A stretch of 64,000 nucleotides of DNA. Origin: Thioalkalivibrio versutus. Lineage in GTDB: Bacteria; Pseudomonadota; Gammaproteobacteria; Ectothiorhodospirales; Ectothiorhodospiraceae. The number at the start of each line of letters is the position of its first letter. Position 1 is the stretch's first letter. The position numbers and the translations under genes are program-made. Location: the NCBI RefSeq assembly GCF_001999325.1, contig NZ_MVAR01000003.1:61178-125177 (forward strand), written 5' to 3'. The notes under the pieces were generated by a model that worked only from the letters and a program-made list of their open reading frames with translations, was not told where the DNA came from and ran no database searches. This document shows, one piece after another, positions 33,547 to 42,207 of the stretch.

Positions 33547-34740
33547 TTAACGATACAGCGCGGTGATCCGCTCGGCCGCCTCGATGCAGGCGGCGGGCGC
33601 GGCGACCAGCGCCATGCGCACGTGTCCGGCCCCGGGATTGTGCCCCGTCTCCGGGTCGGTCCGGGAGAGGTAGCGCCCCGGCAGGACCGTGACCCCCGCC
33701 TCGCCGTAGAGGCGTCGAGCAAAGCCCTCGTCGTCACCATCCGGCACGCGCGGCCACAGGTAGAAGCCGGCGGCGGGTGCTCGCACGTCGATCACCGATT
33801 CCAGGATCGGGACCACTGCAGCGAATTTCTCGGCATAGAGGGCACGATTCTCGGCCACGTGGGCCTCGTCTGACCAGGCGGCGCGGCTGACGGCCTGGGT
33901 CGGCGGCGGCAGGGTGCAGCCATGGTAGGTCCGGTACAGCGCGAAGCGGTCGAGCAGGGCCGCATCGCCGGCCACGAAACCGGACCGCAGCCCCGGCAGG
34001 TTGGAGCGCTTGGACAGGCTGTGGAAGACGATGCAGCGCTCGAAGGCGGTATTGCCTATTCGCGCGGCAGCGCCCAGCAGGCCGGCCGGCGGCTCGCCAT
34101 CGGGGGGGTAGATCTCGGAGTAGCATTCGTCCGCCGCGATGATGAAGTCGTGGCGCTCGGCCAGGCGGATCAGATCCTGCATCGCGGCCTCGGACATGCA
34201 GGCCCCGGCGGGGTTGCCCGGGTTGCAGATGTAGACCAGCTGCACGTCCTCCCAGGTGGCCCGGTCGACCGCCGAGAAGTCGGGCAGATAGCCGTTCTCC
34301 GGCGCCAGGTCGTAGAAGGCCGGCGCGGCCCCGGCGAGCAGCGCCGCGCCCTCGTAGATCTGGTAGAACGGATTCGGCATCAGCACGCGGGCGCCGGGCT
34401 TCTCCGCCACGACCGCCTGGGCAATCGCGAACAGGGCCTCGCGGGTTCCGCTGACCGGAAGCACCTGCCGTTCCGCGTCCACATTGCCGAGATCAAACCG
34501 CCGTTGCAGCCACGCCGCGATGGACTCGCGCAGGGCCGGTTCGCCGCGTGTGGTCGGGTAGTGGTTGAAGCCCTGGAGGGAGGCCCGCAGGACGGGTTCG
34601 ACGAAATCGGGCAGTGCGTGACGCGGCTCGCCAATCGACAGTGCGATGGGCTCCCGGTCCGCAGGCGGTTGCAGGTCCGCGAACAGCCGGCGCAGGCGTT
34701 CGAACGGATAGGGCTGTAGCCGGTCCAGGCGCGGGTTCAT
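33547..34740 (-). CDS. dapC: Succinyldiaminopimelate aminotransferase
   Basis: 397 aa, a PLP-dependent class I/II aminotransferase. It starts MNPRLDRLQPYPFERLRRLF, the usual DapC beginning, which fixes the start even though the frame stays open further upstream. The lysine that binds PLP is in FHSLSKRSNLPGLRSGF; IYNPGNPxG is present as VYICNPGNPAGA. It makes N-succinyl-LL-2,6-diaminopimelate. It is the first gene of the dapC-dapD-yffB-like-DUF2062 run. Confidence 0.94.
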   Translation of the reverse strand: MNPRLDRLQPYPFERLRRLFADLQPPADREPIALSIGEPRHALPDFVEPVLRASLQGFNHYPTTRGEPALRESIAAWLQRRFDLGNVDAERQVLPVSGTREALFAIAQAVVAEKPGARVLMPNPFYQIYEGAALLAGAAPAFYDLAPENGYLPDFSAVDRATWEDVQLVYICNPGNPAGACMSEAAMQDLIRLAERHDFIIAADECYSEIYPPDGEPPAGLLGAAARIGNTAFERCIVFHSLSKRSNLPGLRSGFVAGDAALLDRFALYRTYHGCTLPPPTQAVSRAAWSDEAHVAENRALYAEKFAAVVPILESVIDVRAPAAGFYLWPRVPDGDDEGFARRLYGEAGVTVLPGRYLSRTDPETGHNPGAGHVRMALVAAPAACIEAAERITALYR

Positions 34741-34937
34741 GGCGGCTCGGGCGTCGTGGTCGGAGTTGAACGGAAGACTGCGCAGTATACCGGGCCTCGA
34801 TGCCCCGCGGGAAAACCCCGACAGACCGGCGGCGACCGGGTGGCCCGGCGCAGACCCTGCAGGCTGAGCGGGGAGGCATCGGGCGGTTCTTGAGAAAAAG
34901 GTGCGCGCCCGCGGCAACGGCGCCTGGGTCCTGTGAC

Positions 34938-34967
34938 TTGACAACGATACAAGGATCGTTGAAATAT
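34938..34967 (+). promoter_or_regulatory. arsR promoter with palindromic operator in the spacer
   Basis: The -35 TTGACA (34938-34943) and the -10 AAATAT (34962-34967) are 18 bases apart. The spacer holds CAACGAT-N6-ATCGTTG (34942-34961), a perfect 7+7 palindrome and a natural ArsR operator. The -10 ends six bases before the arsR ATG, so the message is predicted to start at or next to the ATG, without a leader. Confidence 0.8.
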
Positions 34968-34973
34968 CGGCCT

Positions 34974-35351
34974 ATGGATAAGGTCACCGCCACCCACATG
35001 TTCGAGTCGCTGGCCTCCGGCATTCGCCTGGATATCGTGCGCCTGCTGGTGCGTTATGGCCACGCTGGGCGGGTCGCCGGCGAGATCGCCGAAACCCTGG
35101 AACTGCCGCGCACGAACCTCTCGTTTCACCTCAAGACCCTGACGCAGGCGGGTCTGCTGACCGTCACGCAGGAAGGGCGCTACCAGCGCTATCGGGTGAA
35201 TCTCGACGCGATGCAGGACCTGGTCGCCTACCTGACCGAAAACTGCTGTGCGGCCGACTCCGACAGCTGCGCGTTGCCTGCGGCCCTGGATTGTGCAGGG
35301 GATACGGAAGCCACAGCGGCTCTGCCAGTGCCGGGCCGGCACGTCCGATAG
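34974..35351 (+). CDS. arsR: ArsR-family arsenite-responsive repressor
   Basis: 125 aa. Winged helix (MFESLASGIRLDIVRLLVRY, then LELPRTNLSFHLKTLTQAGL). The alpha3 CxC site of classical ArsR is absent. Instead Cys91, Cys92 and Cys99, plus Cys107, lie in the C-terminal region. This resembles the three-cysteine As(III) site of the Acidithiobacillus ferrooxidans-type ArsR. It probably represses its own operon through the palindrome in the promoter. No Shine-Dalgarno precedes the ATG, consistent with a leaderless message. It leads arsI-acr3-CC protein-usp. Confidence 0.92.
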   Translation: MDKVTATHMFESLASGIRLDIVRLLVRYGHAGRVAGEIAETLELPRTNLSFHLKTLTQAGLLTVTQEGRYQRYRVNLDAMQDLVAYLTENCCAADSDSCALPAALDCAGDTEATAALPVPGRHVR

Positions 35352-35463
35352 ACCACGCGCCCGGGTGGGGACCGCAACAACCGAGCCGGACCGGGTTCAC
35401 CCGGGATGGCCCGTGGGACCCCGGGCCGATCCGCGAAATGTAGGGAATCAAGGAGTCTGATCC

Positions 35464-35934
35464 ATGAAGCGCATGCACCTGCACGTTTCCGTGCCGGAAC
35501 TGGAACCGGCGATCCGCTTTTACTCGCAGCTGTTCGCGGCCCAGCCGAGCGTGGTCAAGGGCGACTACGCGAAATGGATGCTGGAGGACCCGCGGGTGAA
35601 TTTCGCGGTGTCGGCCCGCGGTGCGCCGGTGGGCCTGAACCACCTCGGCATCCAGGCCGAAGAGGCGGCCGAGCTCGAGGAGCTGGGCCAGCGTCTGGAC
35701 GCCATCGACGCGGACGTGCGCGAGGAGATGGGCACGCATTGCTGCTACGCGCAATCCGACAAGTACTGGACCACCGATCCGGCCGGGATCGCGTGGGAGA
35801 GTTATCACACGCTCGGGAGCATCCCGATGTTCGGCGCACAGGATGAAGGGACCGGTGACTGCTGTGTACCGGAAGGGACATCAAGCGTCTCGTGCGGGCC
35901 AGCTAGTGACAATGAAGCCAAGGGTTGTTGCTGA
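35464..35934 (+). CDS. arsI: ArsI-type glyoxalase-fold protein (C-As lyase family)
   Basis: 156 aa, vicinal oxygen chelate fold. Probable metal ligands are His5, His60 and Glu112 and the vicinal pair is Cys93-Cys94 (THCCYAQSDKYW). These match the Fe(II) and substrate-binding residues known from ArsI, which cleaves trivalent organoarsenicals such as methylarsenite. Unusually, the C-terminal 30 residues add two more vicinal pairs (Cys132-Cys133 and the terminal Cys155-Cys156) and a single Cys143, and could bind As(III). AAGGAG precedes the ATG. The related CadI role cannot be excluded by sequence alone. Confidence 0.87.
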   Translation: MKRMHLHVSVPELEPAIRFYSQLFAAQPSVVKGDYAKWMLEDPRVNFAVSARGAPVGLNHLGIQAEEAAELEELGQRLDAIDADVREEMGTHCCYAQSDKYWTTDPAGIAWESYHTLGSIPMFGAQDEGTGDCCVPEGTSSVSCGPASDNEAKGCC

Positions 35935-35964
35935 CGCGTTACCTGGGCAGATACGGAGGAAGCA

Positions 35965-37056
35965 ATGACCGACCGGAACGCCTCCGTCGAGGAGATCTCG
36001 ACGAAGGAAGGCATGGGCATCTTCGAGCGCTACCTGAGCGTGTGGGTGGCGCTGTGCATCGTGGCGGGCGTCGCCCTGGGGCAGTTCCTGCCGGTGGTGC
36101 CGGAGACCCTGTCGCAGTGGGAGTACGCCCAGGTCTCCATCCCGGTGGCCATCCTGATCTGGGCGATGATCTACCCGATGATGGTGCAGATCGACTTCTC
36201 CGCGATCCTCGGCGTGCGCCGGGAGCCGAAGGGCCTGGCCATCACCACCTCGGTGAACTGGCTGATCAAGCCGTTCACCATGTTCGCGATCGCCTGGTTC
36301 TTCTTCATGGTGGTGTATGCCGCCTGGATCCCGGAAGACCTCGGGCGTGAATACCTGGCCGGGGCGATCCTGCTGGGCGCGGCGCCGTGTACCGCGATGG
36401 TGTTCGTCTGGAGCTACCTGACCCGCGGCGACGCCGCCTACACGCTGGTACAGGTGGCGGTGAACGACATCATCATGCTGTTCGCCTTTGCCCCCATCGT
36501 GGTGCTCCTGCTGGGTGTGTCGAACATCCACGTGCCCTGGGACACGGTCGCGCTGTCGGTGCTGCTGTACATCGTCATTCCGTTCGTCGCCGGCTACCTG
36601 ACGCGCATCTGGCTGATCCGCAAGAAGGGCATCGAGTGGTTCGACAACGTGTTCATGAAGCGTCTGGGCCCGGTCACGCCGATCGGCCTGCTGGTGACGC
36701 TGGTCCTGCTGTTCGCCTTCCAGGGCGAGCGCATCCTGGAGAACCCGGGGCATATCGTGCTGATCGCGATTCCGCTGATCATCCAGACCTTCCTGGTGTT
36801 CTACATCGCCTATTACTGGGCCAAGGCGTGGCGCGTGCGGCATGCGGTGGCCGCGCCCGGCGCGATGATCGGCGCGAGCAACTTCTTCGAGCTGGCGGTG
36901 GCCGCGGCGATCGCGATGTTCGGCCTGCAGTCGGGTGCGGCGTTGGTGACCGTGGTGGGTGTGCTGGTCGAGGTGCCGCTGATGCTGGCGCTGGTGCGCA
37001 TCGCCAATCGCACCCGCCACTGGTTCCCGGCGGACACCGAGGGGAAACCGGCATGA
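35965..37056 (+). CDS. acr3: ACR3-family arsenite efflux permease
   Basis: 363 aa with about ten membrane helices. Family signatures are VSIPVAILIWAMIYPMMVQI, LLGAAPCTAMVFVWSYLTRG (the conserved cysteine needed for As(III) transport) and ASNFFELAVAAAIAMFGL (conserved Glu). It extrudes arsenite across the inner membrane using the proton gradient. A strong GGAGG precedes the ATG. Its TGA overlaps the next ATG (ATGA), so the downstream CC protein is translationally coupled. Often named ArsB in annotation, but it is unrelated to E. coli ArsB. Confidence 0.95.
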   Translation: MTDRNASVEEISTKEGMGIFERYLSVWVALCIVAGVALGQFLPVVPETLSQWEYAQVSIPVAILIWAMIYPMMVQIDFSAILGVRREPKGLAITTSVNWLIKPFTMFAIAWFFFMVVYAAWIPEDLGREYLAGAILLGAAPCTAMVFVWSYLTRGDAAYTLVQVAVNDIIMLFAFAPIVVLLLGVSNIHVPWDTVALSVLLYIVIPFVAGYLTRIWLIRKKGIEWFDNVFMKRLGPVTPIGLLVTLVLLFAFQGERILENPGHIVLIAIPLIIQTFLVFYIAYYWAKAWRVRHAVAAPGAMIGASNFFELAVAAAIAMFGLQSGAALVTVVGVLVEVPLMLALVRIANRTRHWFPADTEGKPA

Positions 37057-37346
37057 CCACGGTTACCCTGACCGATGCGGCACGCGACTGGCTGGCCGGG
37101 CAGGGCGGCGAGGTGACGCTGCGGTTGTCTACGCGCCACGGCTGCTGTGGCGGCCAGGCCGCGGTGCCGGTGGCCGAACCGGGCGCACCGCGTAATGCGG
37201 ACGGTTATACCGTCCGGGAGATTGATGGCGTCCGGGTCTTCGTCGCCGATGATCTCGGTGCGGGTCCCTATCGTATTGATGGGGAGGGCCTGTTTCGCTG
37301 GCGCCGGCTGGTGGTGGAAGGCGAAATGGGCCAAAGCCAAAACTAA
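37053..37346 (+). CDS. Small vicinal-cysteine protein in the arsenic operon
   Basis: 97 aa, soluble. It begins VTLTDAARDWLAGQGGEVTL and continues into HGCCGGQAAVPVAEP; Cys31-Cys32 are the only cysteines. The order (initial TLT-AA-L helix, beta strands, glycine/cysteine loop, then GVRVFVADD) resembles the HesB/IscA fold but lacks the C-terminal CxC of iron-sulfur scaffolds. I do not recognise a named family. Coupling to acr3 (ATGA) and the paired cysteines suggest that it binds As(III), perhaps handing it to the permease or protecting the cell. That is inference only. Confidence 0.8.
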   Translation: MTTVTLTDAARDWLAGQGGEVTLRLSTRHGCCGGQAAVPVAEPGAPRNADGYTVREIDGVRVFVADDLGAGPYRIDGEGLFRWRRLVVEGEMGQSQN

Positions 37347-37361
37347 AGGCTGGAGAGCGCG

Positions 37362-38183
37362 ATGTTCGAACATATTCTGGTTGCAGTGGACTTCTCGCCC
37401 GCCTCGGCCCGTCTGGAGGGCCAGCTAGAACGCCTGCGAGCGCTGGGCTGCCGCAGGCTGACCCTGGTCCACGTGCTGGTTGGGGGGTACACCCAGGCCC
37501 CCGAGCTGGGGCATGGCCCGTATTACGAAGAGCGCCTGGAGGAAATGGCCACCCGGCTTCGGGGGCGAGGTTTCGAGATCGATACGGCCGTCTGCGCGGG
37601 CGCCGTGGCCTCCGAACTGGAGCGCGTGGCCCGAGAGCGTGGTGCCGGCGTGATCCTGGCCGGCAGCCATGGTCACAGCTCGCTGCGCGACATCTTGCTC
37701 GGTAGCACGGTGCTGGATCTGGCGCGCCGCGCCCGGCGCCCGCTGCTGCTGGCACCCACCGGCGGCGATGTGGCACTGGCCGAGGCCCCGGTGAGTCGCC
37801 CTTTGCTGGCGACGGATGGCTCGAAGGCCGCAGCGGCTGCCGAGGAGGTCTTCTTGCAGGTCTTGCCTCAGTGTCGGCGCGGGGTGGTGGTGGCGGTCGG
37901 GCGTTGGGGCGATGATCCCGAACGCGTCGAGGAGCGCCGGACCATCGAGGCCCACGTCGAGGGGCTGGCGCAGCGGGCCGGTGAGCGCCCCTTCGACACC
38001 GTGCTCGTCGGCCAGGGCAAGCCCTCGGTCGTGATCGGTCGGGTGGCCGAGGAAAAGGCCGCGGATCTCGTGGTCATCGGCAAGCGCGGTCGCAACCCGG
38101 TCACGGACCTGCTGCTGGGCAGCACGGCCGAGGCGGTATGCCGCCAGGCCCGGCGCCTGACGCTGCTGGTGCCATCATCCTGA
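37362..38183 (+). CDS. Tandem universal stress protein (UspA x2)
   Basis: 273 aa. Two Usp domains. The first (residues 1-145) begins FEHILVAVDFSPASARLEGQ with the ATP-binding end GSHGHSSLRDILLGS; the second (about 150-273) ends GKRGRNPVTDLLLGS. Both carry the G-x2-G-x9-G-(S/T) ATP-binding signature. It is the last gene of the arsenic operon (15 bases after the CC protein). Tandem Usps are often met near ars and other stress genes, but a specific role here is unknown. Confidence 0.9.
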   Translation: MFEHILVAVDFSPASARLEGQLERLRALGCRRLTLVHVLVGGYTQAPELGHGPYYEERLEEMATRLRGRGFEIDTAVCAGAVASELERVARERGAGVILAGSHGHSSLRDILLGSTVLDLARRARRPLLLAPTGGDVALAEAPVSRPLLATDGSKAAAAAEEVFLQVLPQCRRGVVVAVGRWGDDPERVEERRTIEAHVEGLAQRAGERPFDTVLVGQGKPSVVIGRVAEEKAADLVVIGKRGRNPVTDLLLGSTAEAVCRQARRLTLLVPSS

Positions 38184-38214
38184 GAGGCCAAGTTCTGGAG
38201 TTCGATGTGTTTTG

Positions 38215-38946
38215 TTAATGCCGGCGTGGGCGGGTGTACCAGAACCAGCTGAGGCGGCGTGAGCGCAGGCTCCAGGGGAACAGCAACACCTGCGTCACCA
38301 CGAGGATGTGGCGGCCTGGATGGAACCAGTCCGCCTTGCGGCCGGAGGTCAGTACGGGCGTTTCCAGGATCTCGACGCGCTGGCCGTGCGCGCGGCCCCA
38401 GCGTCTCAGCGCGCGGGACAGGAACACCTCTTCCCCCGCGTACACGGCCTCGCTGAAGCCGCCCACCGCCGCGAAGGCCTCGCGGGTGCAGAAGACGTAG
38501 CAGCCAGCCGCCAGAACCAGGCGCGCGGAGAGGGTGTTCCACGCGGTGGCACCCCAGCGATAGATCCAGTGGCTGAGGTGGTCGAAGGTCACCCGTGCGC
38601 CACCCCCACAGACCTCGCCGCTGTCCAGCGCGTCCAGTGTTGCCTGCAACAGGGCGCGGTCGGGCCAGGTGTCGGCATCGACGAACAGGAGGTAATCGCC
38701 GCAGGCTGCGGCCGCGCCGGCATTGCGGGCGCGGCTGATGCGGCGCTCGGGTTCGAACACGACGCGGCATCCCGCGGCCTGGGCAATCTGTGGCGTGCGG
38801 TCGGTCGAGGCGTTGTCGACCACGATGATCTCGCTGTTCCGGTCAATGCCGGACAACGCTTCCTGCACCGCCGCCAGGGTGCGCGGCAGCCATTCGGCCT
38901 CGTTCCAGGCCGGGATGATGATCGACAGGGCCGGTCTGCGGGACAC
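38215..38946 (-). CDS. Family 2 glycosyltransferase
   Basis: 243 aa from a GTG. GT-A fold with ALSIIIPAWNEAEWLPRTLA at the start, IIVVDNASTDRT and the DXD-type FVDADTWPDR (about residue 95), then GEEVFLSRAL near 180. It matches the TIGR04283-like group of short GT2 enzymes. The frame stays open far upstream, but that part overlaps the rhodanese gene in another frame; the GTG lies five bases after the rhodanese stop and at the start of the family homology. The acceptor is unknown. Confidence 0.85.
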   Translation of the reverse strand: MSRRPALSIIIPAWNEAEWLPRTLAAVQEALSGIDRNSEIIVVDNASTDRTPQIAQAAGCRVVFEPERRISRARNAGAAAACGDYLLFVDADTWPDRALLQATLDALDSGEVCGGGARVTFDHLSHWIYRWGATAWNTLSARLVLAAGCYVFCTREAFAAVGGFSEAVYAGEEVFLSRALRRWGRAHGQRVEILETPVLTSGRKADWFHPGRHILVVTQVLLFPWSLRSRRLSWFWYTRPRRH

Positions 38947-38951
38947 GCGGT

Positions 38952-39272
38952 TCAGTAGGTCGGCATGTGGGGGTCGACATCGCGCGCCCAGGCATCGACG
39001 CCGCCGGTCAGGTTGATCACGTGCTGGAACCCGGCCCGGTCCAGAAATCCGCAGACCTGCTGGCTGCGCACCCCGTGGTGGCAGATCACCACGATCTCGT
39101 CCTCGGCGTTCAGATCCTGATAGGCCGTCGGGATCTGGCCCATCGGGAGCAGTTGCGAGCCCCCGATGTGGCAGTGCTCGTATTCCCAGGGCTCGCGTAC
39201 GTCCAGGAGCAGCGGCGGGTTCTCCGCCTGGGCGAGGTAGTCCTGTAGTTCTCGGGGAGACATCTGGCGCAT
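38952..39272 (-). CDS. Single-domain rhodanese sulfurtransferase
   Basis: 106 aa. Rhodanese fold: LLLDVREPWEYEHCHIGGSQ near residue 21 and the active-site loop CHHGVRSQQ with catalytic cysteine near residue 64, then GGVDAWARDVDPHMPTY. It transfers sulfane sulfur to thiol or cyanide acceptors in the cytoplasm. It precedes the glycosyltransferase by five bases on the same strand. Confidence 0.93.
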   Translation of the reverse strand: MRQMSPRELQDYLAQAENPPLLLDVREPWEYEHCHIGGSQLLPMGQIPTAYQDLNAEDEIVVICHHGVRSQQVCGFLDRAGFQHVINLTGGVDAWARDVDPHMPTY

Positions 39273-39389
39273 GGGTCGATCCGTGCCTGAGTAAGCCCGT
39301 CACGCTAGGGTGCGGCGGGCCGGGGTGCAAGAAACACGATCCTTACCGCGTCGAGAGGGATCGACCGGCATGCAGCCGCGGAGGGAGAC

Positions 39390-39485
39390 ATGGATTCATG
39401 GGTACGGCGGGTCGAGGCGCTCGGGATCGCATCGCCTGGTTTGCGGCAGGAGGGCTGGCTGGAGGTTGCCGCGGTTCTTGTATGA
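39390..39485 (+). CDS. Possible 31-aa peptide or gene fragment
   Basis: An ATG with GGAGGGAG just before it opens a 31-codon frame (MDSWVRRVEALGIASPGLRQ, then EGWLEVAAVLV). The wording recalls the N-terminus of large mechanosensitive channel proteins, so it may be the stub of such a gene, but the match is from memory and weak. The remaining gap 39273-39596 between the rhodanese and Crp/Fnr-type genes shows nothing else. Confidence 0.25.
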   Translation: MDSWVRRVEALGIASPGLRQEGWLEVAAVLV

Positions 39486-39596
39486 CTGCGGCGATGGGGA
39501 GGCATGCGAGAGCATGCGAATGGCGTCCGGACCCGCGACGTTCGTGGTGGATGGGCCTGGCCCCAGGCGCTTCATCCATTGCGATCCAGGGGGCTG

Positions 39597-40346
39597 TCAG
39601 CGAGACACGGCCAGGAGGCTCCCCGGCTGCAGATCAGGCGACGTTGACAGCAGACGATGGTATTCCGCCCGGACCGCCGTATAGCATTCACAGGCACACG
39701 CCTCCAGACCGGGCCGGTCGAGCACGGTGATGTGCCCGCGGTGATACTCGATCAGGCCCGCTTTTTGCAGTTTTCCGGCGGCGCAGGTGATGCCTTCCCG
39801 GCGCACGCCCAGGATATGCGCGATCAGTTCCTGGGTCATTTCGAGGGTGTTCGCGTGCAGACGGTCGAGATTCAGCAGCAGCCAGCGGGCGAGTTGCTGG
39901 TCCAGGGTGTGGTGGCGGTTGCATACCGCCGTTTGTGCCATCTGGGTCAGCAGCGCCTGGGTATAGCGCAACAGCAATTGCTGCATGTGCCCGCCGTGGG
40001 TGAACTCGTCTTTCAGGACCTGGGCCTTCAGCCGGAACCCGTGTCCGGCGCTGTGCACGACAGCGCGGCTGGATGTGCTTTCGCCGCCCATGAACAAGGA
40101 GACCCCGATCATGCCCTCGTATCCAACCACGGCGACTTCGGTTGTTGCGCCATCCTGCATCACGTTGAGGAGGGACACGATGGCCGTGGTGGGGAAGTAG
40201 GCGTAGCGCATCGGGTGTCCGGGCTCGGCGAGGACTTCCCCCAACGGCATGGGTACCGCCTCCATGTGCGGGGAAAGATGCGCGTAGTCATCGAGCGGAA
40301 GTCCTGCGAGCAACTCGTTCGCGCGAAGTCTATCGGAGTACGGCAT
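39597..40346 (-). CDS. Crp/Fnr-family transcriptional regulator
   Basis: 249 aa. The cyclic-nucleotide-binding-type beta-barrel (about residues 15-125, GEVLAEPGHPMRYAYFPTTA) is followed by a helix-turn-helix (about 180-225, LEMTQELIAHILGVRREGIT). FNR cysteines and the cAMP-binding RXS motif are not seen, so the signal is unknown. The ATG giving MPYSDRLRAN is used because the frame upstream has no family homology. GGGGGGCCAGG precedes it. It stands alone; the fatty-acid desaturase gene is divergent 587 bases away. Confidence 0.88.
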   Translation of the reverse strand: MPYSDRLRANELLAGLPLDDYAHLSPHMEAVPMPLGEVLAEPGHPMRYAYFPTTAIVSLLNVMQDGATTEVAVVGYEGMIGVSLFMGGESTSSRAVVHSAGHGFRLKAQVLKDEFTHGGHMQQLLLRYTQALLTQMAQTAVCNRHHTLDQQLARWLLLNLDRLHANTLEMTQELIAHILGVRREGITCAAGKLQKAGLIEYHRGHITVLDRPGLEACACECYTAVRAEYHRLLSTSPDLQPGSLLAVSR

Positions 40347-40933
40347 CCTGGCCCCCCTGCCCGAAGGTTGAATCAGTACATAAGCCCCCCCCGGTGGCCG
40401 CAAGCGCGACGGTGCCCCATCGCTGCTGGCTGAAGTGTTCATGGAGATCGTTACAAAGCCATGTTGCTTTAATAGACTTCCGGATGCTGGGCGTCAACGC
40501 TCTATTCACGTAAGCGTGAACTCGACAGGATTCTTTCGGGGGGCGTCCACCCGCATACGTGTCGCCCCGGGCCACGCGGAGCCGAGCCTGGATGGCGGGC
40601 AGATCGAGTAACACCCGGGTGCTACAGAGGTTTGGACGTTCCACGTTCAATGTGCGTGTCCAATTGGCGTGACCAGGGCGTCTGCACGAACTTGCGGAGG
40701 TGAACAGACGACAAGGCTCGCGGGGGGCGGAGCGGAAGCTGCCATGGTGCAGCAGGCGCAATGTGCGGGATCGAACATACGGTGAACGCGCCTGGCCCCA
40801 GTATAGGTTGGAAGTGTACGGCTTTCGGACCCGTTCCTAGTGTCGAAACCGAAAGCCTGGTGTTAGAAACCGGTTCGCCGGCGGTGGGTTGTGAACCCGG
40901 TCGCTGGAGTCGAGCCAAGTACGGAGCCCCAGC
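40347..40933. other. Gene-free divergent region
   Basis: 587 bases between the Crp/Fnr-type gene and the desaturase gene. I found no credible reading frame, tRNA or clear terminator. It likely holds the promoters of both genes. There is no obvious FNR/CRP palindrome of the TTGAT-N4-ATCAA or TGTGA-N6-TCACA kind. Confidence 0.6.
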
Positions 40934-41974
40934 ATGGAGCCACAAGCAGCGGTTGTCGAACCCGCCGATGATCCCCGAGCGTTACAGCGCGCACTGTCCG
41001 CATATCGTACGCCGCTTCTCGCGCGCAGCGTGTTTGAACTGGTCGTTACTGTGATCCCGTTCGGCCTTTTCTGGTTTCTGACTTGGGCCAGCGTGAGCGC
41101 CGGCTACTGGGTCGGCCTGGTGCTGGCCATTCCCGCTGCCGGGTTTCTCGTGAGGCTGTTCATGATCCAGCATGACTGCGGGCACGGGTCATTCTTCCCG
41201 TCCCGGCGTGCGAACGACTGGGTGGGGCGGGCGCTGGGCATCTTCACGCTCACGCCCTACGACTTCTGGCGCCACACGCACGCCCTCCATCACGCACACT
41301 CCGGCAATCTGGATCGCGCGGACGAGGGGAGCATCGAAACCCTGAGTGTGCGTGAATACCAGGCGCTGTCTCCCTGGCAACGCCTGCGTTACCGGCTGTA
41401 CCGGCACCCGCTGATCCTGTTCGGGCTGGGTCCGGTGTACCTTTTCATGTTGAGCAACCGCCTACCCGTCGGGTTCCTGCGCGCGGGATGGATGCCCTGG
41501 CTGAGCACCATGGGTACTAATGTGGGCATTGCGCTGGTCGTCGTTGCGATGATGTGGCTGGTGGGTGCGGGCACCTTTCTCCTGGTGCACCTGCCGATCG
41601 CGGTTCTGGCGGGCGCGATCGGCGTCTGGCTGTTCTATGTCCAGCACCAGTTCGAGAATACGCGATGGGCGCACGACGAGGCGTGGAGCTTCCAGGAAAC
41701 GGCGCTCTACGGAAGTTCTTATTACGAGCTACCTGCGGTGCTGCGCTGGATGACCGCGAATATCGGGGTACACCACGTCCATCATCTCGCCAGCCGCATT
41801 CCCTTCTACCGATTGCCCGAGGTGCTGGAAGACCATCCGCAGCTTCGCAAGATCAGCCGTGTCACGCTGAAGCAAAGCCTCCATTGCGCCCGGCTCGCCC
41901 TGTGGGACGAGGAACGGCAGCGTCTGGTCCCCTTCGAGCACGCAAGCACGGAGACGCCTCCGGTACGCGCGTAG
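40934..41974 (+). CDS. Membrane fatty-acid desaturase
   Basis: 346 aa. Three histidine boxes of the membrane desaturase family are present: HDCGH (near 80), HTHALHH (near 115) and HHVHH (near 278). Four or more membrane helices lie between residues 35 and 240. It inserts double bonds in acyl chains of membrane lipids, giving control of fluidity. Box spacing resembles the delta-12/omega-type group. It is divergent from the Crp/Fnr-type regulator, which may control it. Confidence 0.9.
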   Translation: MEPQAAVVEPADDPRALQRALSAYRTPLLARSVFELVVTVIPFGLFWFLTWASVSAGYWVGLVLAIPAAGFLVRLFMIQHDCGHGSFFPSRRANDWVGRALGIFTLTPYDFWRHTHALHHAHSGNLDRADEGSIETLSVREYQALSPWQRLRYRLYRHPLILFGLGPVYLFMLSNRLPVGFLRAGWMPWLSTMGTNVGIALVVVAMMWLVGAGTFLLVHLPIAVLAGAIGVWLFYVQHQFENTRWAHDEAWSFQETALYGSSYYELPAVLRWMTANIGVHHVHHLASRIPFYRLPEVLEDHPQLRKISRVTLKQSLHCARLALWDEERQRLVPFEHASTETPPVRA

Positions 41975-42207
41975 GCATGCAGAGCGGGGTCTCCGGCAGG
42001 GCGCTCGACGGCTGCGTCGCGCACGGGGAGCGGACGTGCGAATGGATCAGGGTCTCCCTGGCGCGCAACCGGCCATGCCGGACAGAGTGCCCGGGCTGCA
42101 CCCTGTCCGGCGGATGGGGCCTGTGATCGCTCCCTGAATGGCCGGCGGGCTGTGCGGTACAGCCCGGCAAAGCCGCAGGCGGACCCTCCGCCGCGACGAT
42201 GCGAGGC

